A stretch of DNA of 64,000 nucleotides, from assembly GCA_022829145.1 (NCBI GenBank), contig CM040753.1, positions 10,671,884 to 10,735,883 of the forward strand, in the 5' to 3' direction. The position numbers and the translations under genes were made by a program. This DNA is from Albula goreensis. Lineage: Eukaryota > Chordata > Actinopteri > Albuliformes > Albulidae. The notes under the pieces are model-generated. The model was not told the origin of the DNA. It saw nothing but the letters and a program-made list of their open reading frames with translations, and ran no database searches. How positions within the stretch are numbered: the first letter of the stretch is position 1; each line of letters starts with the position of its first letter. Of this stretch, positions 58,101 to 64,000 are shown piece by piece.

Positions 58101-61100
58101 TGACATTTAAAAAGTAATTTGACTTGAAACAAGCACCAAAGTTGCCTGCCATTTATGAACAGCAGTCCAGTCCAACCTAACTGTATTCCAGATCAGAAAC
58201 CAATGAACCTGCCATCTAACCCAGTTTCTCTCTTGCAGCTGTGGCGACTGTTGAAACAGTTGCTTTTTGAGAGAACTAGAAAGATTGAGTTGAGCTGAGT
58301 TGCGGTGGAATGAAACATTAACATTTGAGCGAGCAGGCGCGTGCATGTGTGGATGTGTGCGTGTGCACGCGCCTGCGTGTGTGCGTTTGTCTTGCTGCGG
58401 TGGATCTAGGAGGGGTTAGGTCACAGGAAAGTGCCACAGCTTGGGCTGAGTTTGCCAGGCATGCTTCCTACTCCTCTCCCCCCTCCTTGTCTGGGGGAAT
58501 TGCGCCCCCCACTGAACACCTTTTGCCATTGCAGGAGCCTTGAGTCCACTGAGTGCAGCAGCTGCTGCTGCAGCGGCCGCAGGGAGGGTAGCTCTGTCCG
58601 GCCACTCGGGCACCAGCGGTGTGCTGCTGGTCAGCAATCTGAATGAAGAGGTCAGTACCCCTCCACTTTAGCAACACATTGATCAAGCCGGATGATCGAG
58701 CCTATTTTTTTTGCCTTGCCGTATTTTGCCATTGCCTTTTTTTGTCCTTGTGAAAGTACGTGTCTGATTTGGTTTGTGTTCATTGAGTTGAAACTTGCCT
58801 TGCAATGGGTGTAATTTGTAAATACATTGGGTCAGATTTATATTCTATATGGTTCATATTGGTAATACCTACATATGCATTTATGATTTATGAACCCTAG
58901 TAGCACTATACACAAGCATGTTTCAACTTGTAAGTTTAATCAAAACCTATTGATATTGAGTGTACTTTTGTTGGCAACCTTTTTGCTGCTTCGTGATGAG
59001 CTGATCATATCTGTTCTAACCTTTCTGGCATAGCAGTGTATATTAATTCCTTGCAAATTGTCATATCTAGTCAGCAATACAATAATGATAATCACCTGCA
59101 GTGTACATTACTTTTGTACTTTTTTTCTCAGCTTTTTTGTCTTGATGTTTGCAGTTGTCTTGTGTCTAGTTCCTTTCTGAATGAATACTTCTATTGAAAA
59201 TCATTTTTCTTTCAAGGTTCTCTCCAAGAGAATTGATAAGGGGACCTGCCTAGTCTGTGTTTTGCTTGCAGATTTTATCCACTGTCTTCTAAACATATGA
59301 AAACTCTCTTTATCGCTCTCTCACTTGGTCTCTCTCTCTCTCTCTCTCTGTTGCTTTGTCTCTCTCCTCTTGTACTCCTTCATGCAAACTGATATTCCTC
59401 TCCATCTTTTCTCTCAAAGCTCTGGTTTGTCTTTTTGTCTGTGCTATGAAAGGTGGGAGGCTTGTCTCTCCTGAGTTTAAAAAAAAAACAAAAAAAAACT
59501 ATATGTATTTTCGATCATGAATTTGCCCATACACCATGGCAGGTTTGTGGGGGGTCAAACATAATGTTCTTTGTTATACCATAACTTTGCAAGGTGGTTT
59601 TTCATGTCTACACCTGCATGTCAAAAAGGGTGATCCTTGTGCACCTTTTTAACAATATGCCTGCATTTCATACTCCGCTTGAAGTGTTGGATCCTAAACT
59701 TCTGATTCTACTGCATGCATTTTTCCTATATACTATAACTATTTGTTGATGTGGATGTATTACACCCATGTTTGACCTGGGTGACTACATTTGAAACTAT
59801 TATTTTCTTGTATAAATATAGAAACAGACGGTCATTCTGACCAAATTCCTGCATTTCCTGTTGTACTGACCTGTATTTTCATTTTTTTTTGTTCCCCTAC
59901 TCTTTTGTTTTATTCTGCATTGAAACTCCCCCTTTCCCCTTCCCCCTTCCCTTCCTCTCACCCCTTTGTTTCTTCCCCCCTCTTTTTCATTACCTGACAC
60001 CCCCTCCATTCATGCTTTGTGCTTGAACAAAAAAATATTCCTCGGACCAACTTGCCCCAATTAACTGCCTTGAACCATGATCCATGACCACCTCACCATT
60101 CTACGGGAAACCACCCCTCGTTATGGATGATCTGTTCATCTCCGCTCTTCCTCGACTCTGCTCTCTTCCTGTCTTACGCTGCTTGCTCTTCTCTCCTTCT
60201 AAAGATGGTTACGCCCCAAAGTCTGTTTACCCTCTTCGGTATGTTATCGTTAGCACTCTACCTTTTATTATTTTGTCATTTTTTTAATTGGTTTTCATCT
60301 TTTGAATCTAATTTATAGCTACTGTTTGGCTTGTAGTTTTAGTGTTGCCTTTCTCTTCTGGTTTCATCTTACTTCTATCACCATCTCTCACTCTCTGGCT
60401 TTGAGAGTCTGTCCATAGACTGTTTAAGTTAATGCATGGTTAAATTATTTTGCATGTACATTTATTTAGCATTCCACAACGCCTGTTTTTGAGGGTGTAT
60501 CATGGTCTCCTCAAATTTCCATTCAAAACTTGATTTTTTTTTCCATTTCAATGAATGTTCTATCTTTTCTCTTTTGATATCTAAATCTCAAATTTTCTGC
60601 ACTAACTATTCTTTGCCGTCCATTTCTTTCCCTCTTGACTGCTTTTTTCCCCTTCTAAAAGGCGTCTACGGTGACGCACAACGTGTGAAGATACTGTACA
60701 ATAAGAAAGACAGTGCACTTATACAAATGGCAGATGGAAATCAAGCCCAACTAGGTAAGATGCTATATTTACAAAGGGGATGTGAGTAGCTTGTGGTAGC
60801 TCATTCAGTGTAATTTAAACTGCTTGGATTAGGGTTAATGAGCAAAAAGTTGCTTTTTTTTTTCTTTTTTCAGTGTTGTCTCAGAGAATGCATGTTCTTG
60901 AATAGTAATTATATTTGTATGTCTGTGTCAGCAATGAGCCACTTAAATGGTCAGAAGATGTACGGAAAGATCATTCGGGTGACCTTGTCAAAACACCAGA
61001 CAGTGCAGCTACCAAGGGAAGGACTGGACGACCAAGGGCTCACGAAAGACTTCACCAACTCCCCATTACATCGCTTCAAAAAGCCCGGATCCAAGAATTT

Positions 61101-61723
61101 CCAGAACATCTTTCCTCCCTCTGCAACCCTCCATCTGTCTAACATCCCGTGAGTAATGGACCGTGCGTGGAGAGCACCTTTTGTGTCCATTGTTTAAGTG
61201 CTAATGCTTCTCCCTTTTGCAGGCAAGACGTAACCGAAGAAGACCTCAGAGTACTGTTCTCCAATTCCGGTGGCACTGTGAAAGCCTTCAAATTTTTTCA
61301 GTAAGAACTTTATCATTCGTTTTCCTTTTTACTGGAAGTCAGGAAACCTCCATAAGAAACGGCTGCGTAAGATCTCAAACCAAGCGTTTCTTTCGTGAAA
61401 GTTAAGAGACTCTTAAAAGGTGGTGACTTTCACTGATACAGAACACATTGTGCTGTGCATGAAATATATATTTTATTATATAAAATCAGCCACTTAATAG
61501 CGTTCTCACAGCCTCATTGAAAAGGGGAGTTCAGTGCTCCAAGAGTTTCATCTAATTGTGGCAATTAATTGTGTACAATTTTTCTTTGTGTAGGGATCAT
61601 AAAATGGCACTGCTGCAAATGTCAACTGTTGAAGAAGCGATTCAAGCCCTGATAGACCTACACAATTACAACATGGGTGATAACCATCACCTGCGAGTCT
61701 CCTTCTCCAAATCAACCATATGA
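49136..61723 (+). CDS. ptbp2: Polypyrimidine tract-binding protein 2 (nPTB), complete 15-exon gene
   Basis: PTBP2 is a nuclear RNA-binding splicing regulator that binds CU-rich RNA, mostly in neurons, and represses or delays exon inclusion. Fifteen coding exons with GT/AG borders and compatible phases join into 549 codons (49136-49143, 50711-50741, 52863-52935, 54340-54512, 54838-54981, 55726-55890, 56646-56756, 56878-57076, 57700-57777, 58535-58650, 60205-60238, 60662-60754, 60932-61148, 61223-61300, 61594-61723). Four RRMs fall at about residues 57-132, 178-257, 357-430 and 472-549. The start MDGIV, the N-terminal VKRGSDELL, and the end VSFSKSTI are family hallmarks. Paralogue choice rests on PTBP2-type residues: [18 protein letters not shown] in the RRM1-RRM2 linker, and FFQDHKMALL where PTBP1/PTBP3 have FFQKDRKMAL. 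The mammalian main form is about 531 residues; the excess here comes from exon 9. The ATG context (G at -3, G at +4) is good. Introns range from 74 to 2121 nt. Two teleost paralogues exist in some fish; which one this is cannot be told. Confidence 0.97.
49144..50710 (+). other. ptbp2: ptbp2 intron 1, rich in TAGC/GTTAGCTA motifs
   Basis: A 1567-nt first intron. From about 49253 to 50450 it is dotted with more than a dozen copies of self-complementary GCTAGC, TTAGCTA and TAACGTTAGC-like words, unevenly spaced rather than in a simple tandem array. No coding exon is seen in it. First introns next to promoters often hold regulatory sites, but no specific factor is identified here. Confidence 0.75.
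50711..50741 (+). CDS. ptbp2: ptbp2 exon 2
   Basis: A 31-nt exon after a TTTCAG acceptor and before GTGAGC. It encodes [10 protein letters not shown], matching IVTEVAVGVK of mammalian PTBP2. It ends in phase 0 with the lysine of the first basic cluster (KRGSDEL) of the N-terminal nuclear localisation region. Confidence 0.93.
50742..52862 (+). other. ptbp2: ptbp2 intron 2
   Basis: A 2121-nt intron, mostly AT-rich and without recognisable genes. The last ~270 bases (from about 52590) are of higher complexity and GC content than the rest and run straight into exon 3; this part may carry splicing or enhancer signals. A short TATATA run lies near 52026-52036. Confidence 0.7.
52863..52935 (+). CDS. 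ptbp2: ptbp2 exon 3
   Basis: A 73-nt exon with acceptor TTTGCAG and donor GTAAGT. It encodes [15 protein letters not shown] and then SSGMTNIVT, matching the N-terminal low-complexity region of PTBP2 ([10 protein letters not shown], then MSSMVVT). It holds the second residue of the basic K-R pair of the nuclear localisation region. It ends one base into the alanine codon shared with exon 4. Confidence 0.95.
52936..54339 (+). other. ptbp2: ptbp2 intron 3
   Basis: A 1404-nt AT-rich intron. No RNA gene, repeat family or coding segment was recognised in it. Confidence 0.75.
54340..54512 (+). CDS. ptbp2: ptbp2 exon 4 (start of RRM1)
   Basis: A 173-nt exon encoding the end of the nuclear localisation region (NDSKKLR) and the first half of RRM1, with the RNP2-type strand VLHIRKLP and the loop [12 protein letters not shown]. 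The mammalian KKFK basic patch reads KKLR here, so a basic residue is kept at the fourth place. Acceptor is TTCACAG, donor GTGGGT. Confidence 0.97.
54838..54981 (+). CDS. ptbp2: ptbp2 exon 5 (end of RRM1)
   Basis: A 144-nt, frame-neutral exon. It encodes the RNP1-like strand AFLEL, the helix [12 protein letters not shown], and the extended C-terminal strand of RRM1 ([13 protein letters not shown]), all typical of PTB RRM1. Acceptor is CTTGCAG, donor GTGAGA. Confidence 0.97.
54982..55725 (+). other. ptbp2: ptbp2 intron 5
   Basis: A 744-nt intron with no recognisable feature beyond a GU-rich and pyrimidine-rich tract before the acceptor at 55724-55725. Confidence 0.7.
55726..55890 (+). CDS. 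ptbp2: ptbp2 exon 6 (RRM1-RRM2 linker and start of RRM2)
   Basis: A 165-nt, frame-neutral exon. It encodes the linker beginning [13 protein letters not shown], a PTBP2-type [11 protein letters not shown] stretch, and the start of RRM2 ([20 protein letters not shown]). The donor is GTCGGT, with a C at +3, weaker than the usual GTRAGT. Confidence 0.96.
55891..56645 (+). other. ptbp2: ptbp2 intron 6
   Basis: A 755-nt intron. Nothing was recognised in it apart from normal splice signals; the tract before exon 7 is T-rich. Confidence 0.7.
56646..56756 (+). CDS. ptbp2: ptbp2 exon 7 (RRM2)
   Basis: A 111-nt, frame-neutral exon encoding the core of RRM2: [16 protein letters not shown], the RNP1-like strand FQALLQF, and the helix [10 protein letters not shown]. 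Acceptor TTGATAG, donor GTGAGT. Only 121 nt of intron separate it from exon 8. Confidence 0.97.
56878..57076 (+). CDS. ptbp2: ptbp2 exon 8 (end of RRM2 and start of the RRM2-RRM3 linker)
   Basis: A 199-nt exon. It encodes [20 protein letters not shown] (end of RRM2, with the paired cysteines typical of PTB) and then [18 protein letters not shown], which leads into the long RRM2-RRM3 linker. It ends one base into a glycine codon before GTAAGT. If the donor is not used, the frame stays open for about 30 codons into the intron (stop near 57166), giving a protein with RRM1 and RRM2 only. Confidence 0.97.
57077..57699 (+). other. ptbp2: ptbp2 intron 8
   Basis: A 623-nt intron. The first ~90 bases remain open in the exon 8 frame. 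The acceptor tract before exon 9 is short and only modestly pyrimidine-rich, which fits a cassette exon. Confidence 0.65.
57700..57777 (+). CDS. ptbp2: ptbp2 exon 9, 78-nt cassette-type linker exon
   Basis: A 78-nt, frame-neutral exon with phase 1 at both ends, acceptor CCTTAG and donor GTACCT. It encodes a Gly/Ser/Pro-rich linker segment ([18 protein letters not shown] then LGFAQGG). Length, phase and the P-Y...GFP pattern match exon 9 of PTBP1 and the same exon in PTBP3, which is alternatively spliced in PTBP1. The common mammalian PTBP2 protein lacks this block. Inclusion cannot be proven without RNA data, but skipping it keeps the reading frame. Confidence 0.85.
57778..58534 (+). other. 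ptbp2: ptbp2 intron 9
   Basis: A 757-nt intron. It holds a UCUU-type run (TTCTTTCTTTCT, about 57804-57815) shortly after exon 9, a strong but apparently unused acceptor at 58237-58238, an alternating purine-pyrimidine GT/GC tract at about 58338-58390, and one TGCATG (58342-58347). Confidence 0.65.
58535..58650 (+). CDS. ptbp2: ptbp2 exon 10 (alanine-rich linker and start of RRM3)
   Basis: A 116-nt exon. It encodes GALSPLS, a run of nine alanines, GRVALSG, and the first strand of RRM3 ([10 protein letters not shown]). The mammalian AIPN after ALSPL is missing. It ends exactly on a codon border, so that dropping the next exon changes the frame. The donor GTCAGT has an atypical C at +3. Confidence 0.95.
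58651..60204 (+). promoter_or_regulatory. ptbp2: ptbp2 intron 10 with CU-rich splicing-repressor tracts
   Basis: A 1554-nt intron before the 34-nt exon. CU-rich tracts occur at about 59304-59440 (including a (TC)n run at 59329-59350), 59892-59989, and 60131-60200, the last merging with the acceptor tract. PTB proteins bind UCUU and CUCUCU motifs, and in mammals such tracts let PTBP1 repress the homologous PTBP2 exon. Two TGCATG words lie at 59615-59620 and 59712-59717. Confidence 0.75.
60205..60238 (+). CDS. ptbp2: ptbp2 exon 11, 34-nt autoregulatory NMD-switch exon
   Basis: A 34-nt exon encoding [11 protein letters not shown] plus the first base of a glycine codon, in the first helix of RRM3. 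It is the homologue of PTBP2 exon 10 and PTBP1 exon 11 of mammals, both 34 nt. It starts in phase 0 and ends in phase 1. Skipping joins exon 10 to exon 12 out of frame and meets TGA at 60686-60688 after eight codons, far from the last junction, so the skipped message should undergo nonsense-mediated decay. Both flanking introns are CU-rich. Confidence 0.95.
60239..60661 (+). promoter_or_regulatory. ptbp2: ptbp2 intron 11 with CU tracts and TGCATG sites
   Basis: A 423-nt intron after the switch exon. CU-rich tracts at about 60348-60398 and 60530-60660 complete the flanking of the exon by PTB-type sites. Two TGCATG (RBFOX) words lie at 60433-60438 and 60451-60456, about 200 nt downstream of the exon, the usual place for RBFOX-promoted inclusion. 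Confidence 0.7.
60662..60754 (+). CDS. ptbp2: ptbp2 exon 12 (RRM3)
   Basis: A 93-nt exon encoding [20 protein letters not shown] then [10 protein letters not shown], the core of RRM3 with the RNP1-like strand SALIQM. Mammalian PTBP2 has GDVQRV; the V to A change here is a mild difference. Acceptor TAAAAG, donor GTAAGA. Confidence 0.96.
60932..61148 (+). CDS. ptbp2: ptbp2 exon 13 (end of RRM3, RRM3-RRM4 linker, start of RRM4)
   Basis: A 217-nt exon encoding [20 protein letters not shown], then [20 protein letters not shown], and the very conserved short linker [18 protein letters not shown] that packs RRM3 against RRM4. It opens RRM4 with ATLHLSNIP. Acceptor GTGTCAG, donor GTGAGT. The following intron is only 74 nt. 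Confidence 0.97.
61223..61300 (+). CDS. ptbp2: ptbp2 exon 14 (RRM4)
   Basis: A 78-nt exon encoding [20 protein letters not shown] and AFKFF, the first helix and second strand of RRM4. Acceptor TTTGCAG, donor GTAAGA; phase 2 at entry and exit, so it is frame-neutral. Confidence 0.96.
61594..61723 (+). CDS. ptbp2: ptbp2 exon 15 (end of RRM4 and stop)
   Basis: The last coding exon. It encodes [33 protein letters not shown] and the invariant C-terminus RVSFSKSTI, then TGA at 61721-61723. The form QDHKMAL, without the extra residue of PTBP1/PTBP3 (QKDRKMAL), supports the PTBP2 assignment. The acceptor is TGTGTAG. Confidence 0.97.
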
Positions 61724-62018
61724 ACATCGCGCTGACGCTATTCACGTCTTCACGCTCACTAGTGGCGTTACCTGTTGACTGTTTCCGGACACTGGGGACC
61801 AGTTTGATGTTTTAAGATGCATTCGTCATTCCTAAAGAAAATCTGGTTTATCAGAAAAAATAAATCCCTTTTTTTGAGAAAGCGAGTTATACTAGTGTGC
61901 TTTCAAGAAGATTCCTACCCTCTCCCTGATATGTTAGGCAAGCCGTTAACCTCTTCCCATTTCTTCATATGAAGGAAGCAAGTTAGGTCCTCTTTATTAC
62001 AATTAGTTGACAAGACAT

Positions 62019-62026
62019 GTGCCTTA
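62019..62026 (+). promoter_or_regulatory. miR-124 8-mer seed match in ptbp2 3'UTR
   Basis: GTGCCTTA is a perfect 8-mer site for miR-124 (seed AAGGCAC plus A opposite position 1). miR-124 is the main neuronal microRNA and is known to act on the PTB family. An 8-mer can arise by chance, so function is inferred. Confidence 0.55.
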
Positions 62027-62393
62027 CTTGACATAATAGTATCACCACTTTTACATCTGTAAAATTTATAGTTGTCTGCTATTTAGGCACATTGGATCTG
62101 ATGGTATATGATGTGGATTTGTAAAATTGTGTTTCCCCTCCATGTTTAGCTGTACAGTTTGTGAAGTTCTGATGTGTTCTCAAATTAGCTCTGTGATTTT
62201 AATTTTAAAGATTTTTTTCTTGAAAATTTTGTTTTGGTTGTTAAGCAATGAGGAATGGTGAAAATGTATGAAATTTGAAGAATGACACTGTTGAAGAAAC
62301 CGTGATTTTTACAGTACAAACTGACAAGCTTTGTCCTGACAATGGAAAGTTAAGTTTTAACCTCTGTTTAATTTCAGTAAGATCATTTTAATG

Positions 62394-62418
62394 TTTTTTT
62401 TTTTTTTTTTTTTTTTTT
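62394..62418 (+). repeat. T homopolymer in ptbp2 3'UTR
   Basis: A run of 25 T. In the transcript this is a U-tract that could bind U-rich-binding proteins, but it is equally a neutral homopolymer. Confidence 0.9.
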
Positions 62419-62702
62419 AAACCTTGTTTACACGCTGCACCCACCACTAAAGAGTATAGTATAAATGTTGCTTGTGACTGAATATACTTTAGGTGTTCTT
62501 CAGCCTTCCCTATGTGCATTTATATTGCCAGTTTTAGTTTGTTTTGGAGGATTTAAAATGGCTGTGGTTTTCTGAGCATGTACTGACTGGTCTAGTTCGT
62601 TCTGGGACAAACTGCTGTTGCATGCATTTGTAAAAAGTTAACAGAAGTGAGCCTATAGTGATGTCATCGTGTGGCAGTTTTCTGAAGAAAGGACAACCTG
62701 GT

Positions 62703-62724
62703 GGGACCAAAGTTTATGTGCCTT
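62703..62724 (+). promoter_or_regulatory. Clustered miR-133, miR-9 and miR-124 seed matches
   Basis: GGGACCAAA (62703-62711) pairs with bases 1-9 of miR-133, the muscle microRNA known to repress nPTB in mammals. ACCAAAG (62706-62712), overlapping it, is a miR-9 7-mer site. GTGCCTT (62718-62724) is a miR-124 7-mer site. The miR-133 match is the one best supported by prior knowledge of this gene. Confidence 0.6.
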
Positions 62725-63172
62725 TAGTCTTAATTTACATTGCATTGTAAAAAAAAAAAGGAAAAACAAAAAAAGTTTTTTTGAACCTCAAATATTTTGT
62801 ATTTCAAAAAGCATTCTAACTTTATAGCAAACATGGCTCAGAACTGACAAGAGAATTGTCTGGACGGTTATTTCACAATCACAACTGTGTCTGCCCCCTG
62901 TTTCAGGAATAAATCCATACCCTTCTCCAGCAAAACCCCATCCCAGATACAGTAGGGGTATCCAGTGGAAAAAAAACATTCTATGGTTGTATGAGGAAAA
63001 GTCATGTATATTTTCTATATTAGTTGAGTTTTTACATCTTTAGTAATGTAAAATTCAGTATAGTTTCGAAGCGGCACAATTAAAAGTTAATTTTTCTAAC
63101 AAGTCGGGAGGTTTGATGGCTGTGTTTGATTTCTCTCTTGCGTGTACTCTGCTTTACCTCTGTAGCATGCTC

Positions 63173-63178
63173 AATAAA
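63173..63178 (+). terminator. Likely main polyadenylation signal of ptbp2
   Basis: AATAAA followed within 40 bases by GT/T-rich sequence (CTTCTGTAGCTCTGTGTTC), a normal downstream element. Cleavage would fall near 63190-63200. A further AATAAA at 63305 is a weaker candidate. Confidence 0.6.
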
Positions 63179-63200
63179 CACTTCTGTAGCTCTGTGTTCA

Positions 63201-64000
63201 CCTCCTCTGTCTCTATGCAGCCTCTCTCTCTTCTCTTGTTCTCCACCTTACTTCGCTTCTGATATCATGTTCTCTGCCAGGGTGGGAAAGGCGCTCCTCA
63301 TTTCAATAAATTGTTTTCTGAACTATCAATTTTGGGAAGCAGCAAGTGAAATGCCAAAAAAAGAAAACTCAACTCTTACTTTAAATTTTGAAAACGATTT
63401 CCCACCCTGCTATACTCTTGCTTCAGACTGATCTACCTACCTACTCTTTGTTTTGTCTCTTCAGTTGTATCTACTAATCAGTCTCCTAGGGTCTCATGCT
63501 TCTCTGCCGCAAATCCATCTCTCACCTTTCTGCTGTAGAGGCCTCACTGTTCAAACCCTCTCTCTCTCAGAAAAAAAAAAAAACCATATAGCATTTTTAT
63601 CAGAAGCTTTTTTTGTTTGGTGCTTGAATATGAAGCATCTTTCTGTCACTGTGTTTAATAGGAAAAGGGTACCTAGCCACTCCTGGTGCGCGCAACCTCA
63701 GGAAATGTGTTTAAGTGATGAAGTGGTCACTGGGCAATATACATGAGCACAGTATTGTCAGTATTAAGATGTGCATGTGCATAATTTACACAGCAATATG
63801 GTCACAGGTTTGGCACCAGGAGCAAAAAGCCCAAAAGAATGATGATGGACAATCCCGAATGCACTTATTTGTTTAAAATATGAAATGTACATTCCATGTG
63901 GGTATCTTGACAATTAATATAACTGGGTTCCCACTTGTTTGACTCCAACATGTTTTGCTGGTTGTGGGTGTACTGAAACCATTGCCATTGCTGTTGGAAG
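63201..64000. other. Downstream intergenic, no gene recognised
   Basis: Sequence after the inferred ptbp2 3' end. It is CT-rich up to about 63570, then AT-rich, with an A run at 63572-63583. No next gene begins in the window. Confidence 0.6.

Larger units (their letters stand above)
61724..63200 (+). other. ptbp2: ptbp2 3'UTR (inferred extent)
   Basis: AT-rich sequence after the stop codon, taken to run to about 20 bases past the AATAAA at 63173. It holds a 25-base T run (62394-62418) and several microRNA seed matches. Earlier possible polyadenylation signals are AATAAA at 61859 and 62908 and ATTAAA at 63079, so shorter forms are possible. The true end needs RNA evidence. Confidence 0.7.

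Noticed and set aside
58237-58281. Strong acceptor (TTTCTCTCTTGCAG) in intron 9, followed by a short open stretch.
   Set aside because: No donor downstream restores phase 1 for exon 10, and the frame from exon 8 or 9 meets TGA within about ten codons. It could be a decoy site or PTB-binding tract, not a coding exon that I can support.
61794-61801. GGGGACCA just after the stop codon as a second miR-133 site.
   Set aside because: It pairs with bases 3-10 of miR-133 but fails at position 2 except by a G:U pair, so it is not a canonical seed site.

Overview
The window reads as ray-finned (teleost) fish nuclear DNA. It is AT-rich and intron-bearing, with long microsatellites (CA, GT, GA, TAA), very low coding density, the TAGC/GTTAGCTA motif clusters often seen near fish promoters, and one vertebrate gene of clear identity. 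I cannot name the species.

Bases 1 to about 48,990 behave as a gene desert. No open reading frame there looks like a conserved protein, and every long frame is either low-complexity or without recognisable family features. What can be supported is small: two short minisatellites (2558-2639 and 6091-6168), a C-rich tract able to form a quadruplex on the minus strand (10974-11005), several microsatellites, a palindrome-rich interspersed-repeat-like segment (45526-45745), a possible remnant of a hAT-type transposase (minus strand, about 46444-46560), two CTCF-like motifs in convergent orientation (10312 and 44252), and several high-complexity blocks that look like non-coding regulatory DNA but cannot be proven so without alignment.

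Bases 49,136-61,723 hold one complete plus-strand gene, ptbp2 (neuronal polypyrimidine tract-binding protein, nPTB/brPTB). I could place all 15 coding exons with matching phases and GT/AG borders. They give a 549-residue protein with four RRM domains, or 523 residues without the 78-nt cassette exon 9. A CpG-richer promoter/5'UTR lies just upstream, and a 3'UTR of about 1.5 kb ends near a good AATAAA at 63173. The last ~0.8 kb is featureless intergenic sequence.

The most interesting content is the regulatory layer of ptbp2. A 34-nt exon (60205-60238) sits between strongly CU-rich introns, and its loss shifts the frame to a TGA eight codons into the next exon. This is the autoregulatory NMD switch known for PTB family genes. 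Two TGCATG (RBFOX) sites lie downstream of it. A 78-nt linker exon matching PTBP1/PTBP3 exon 9 is present, although the main mammalian PTBP2 form lacks it. The 3'UTR carries a miR-133 8-mer overlapping a miR-9 site and followed by a miR-124 site, plus a separate miR-124 8-mer. I found no sign of a wholly new biological system.
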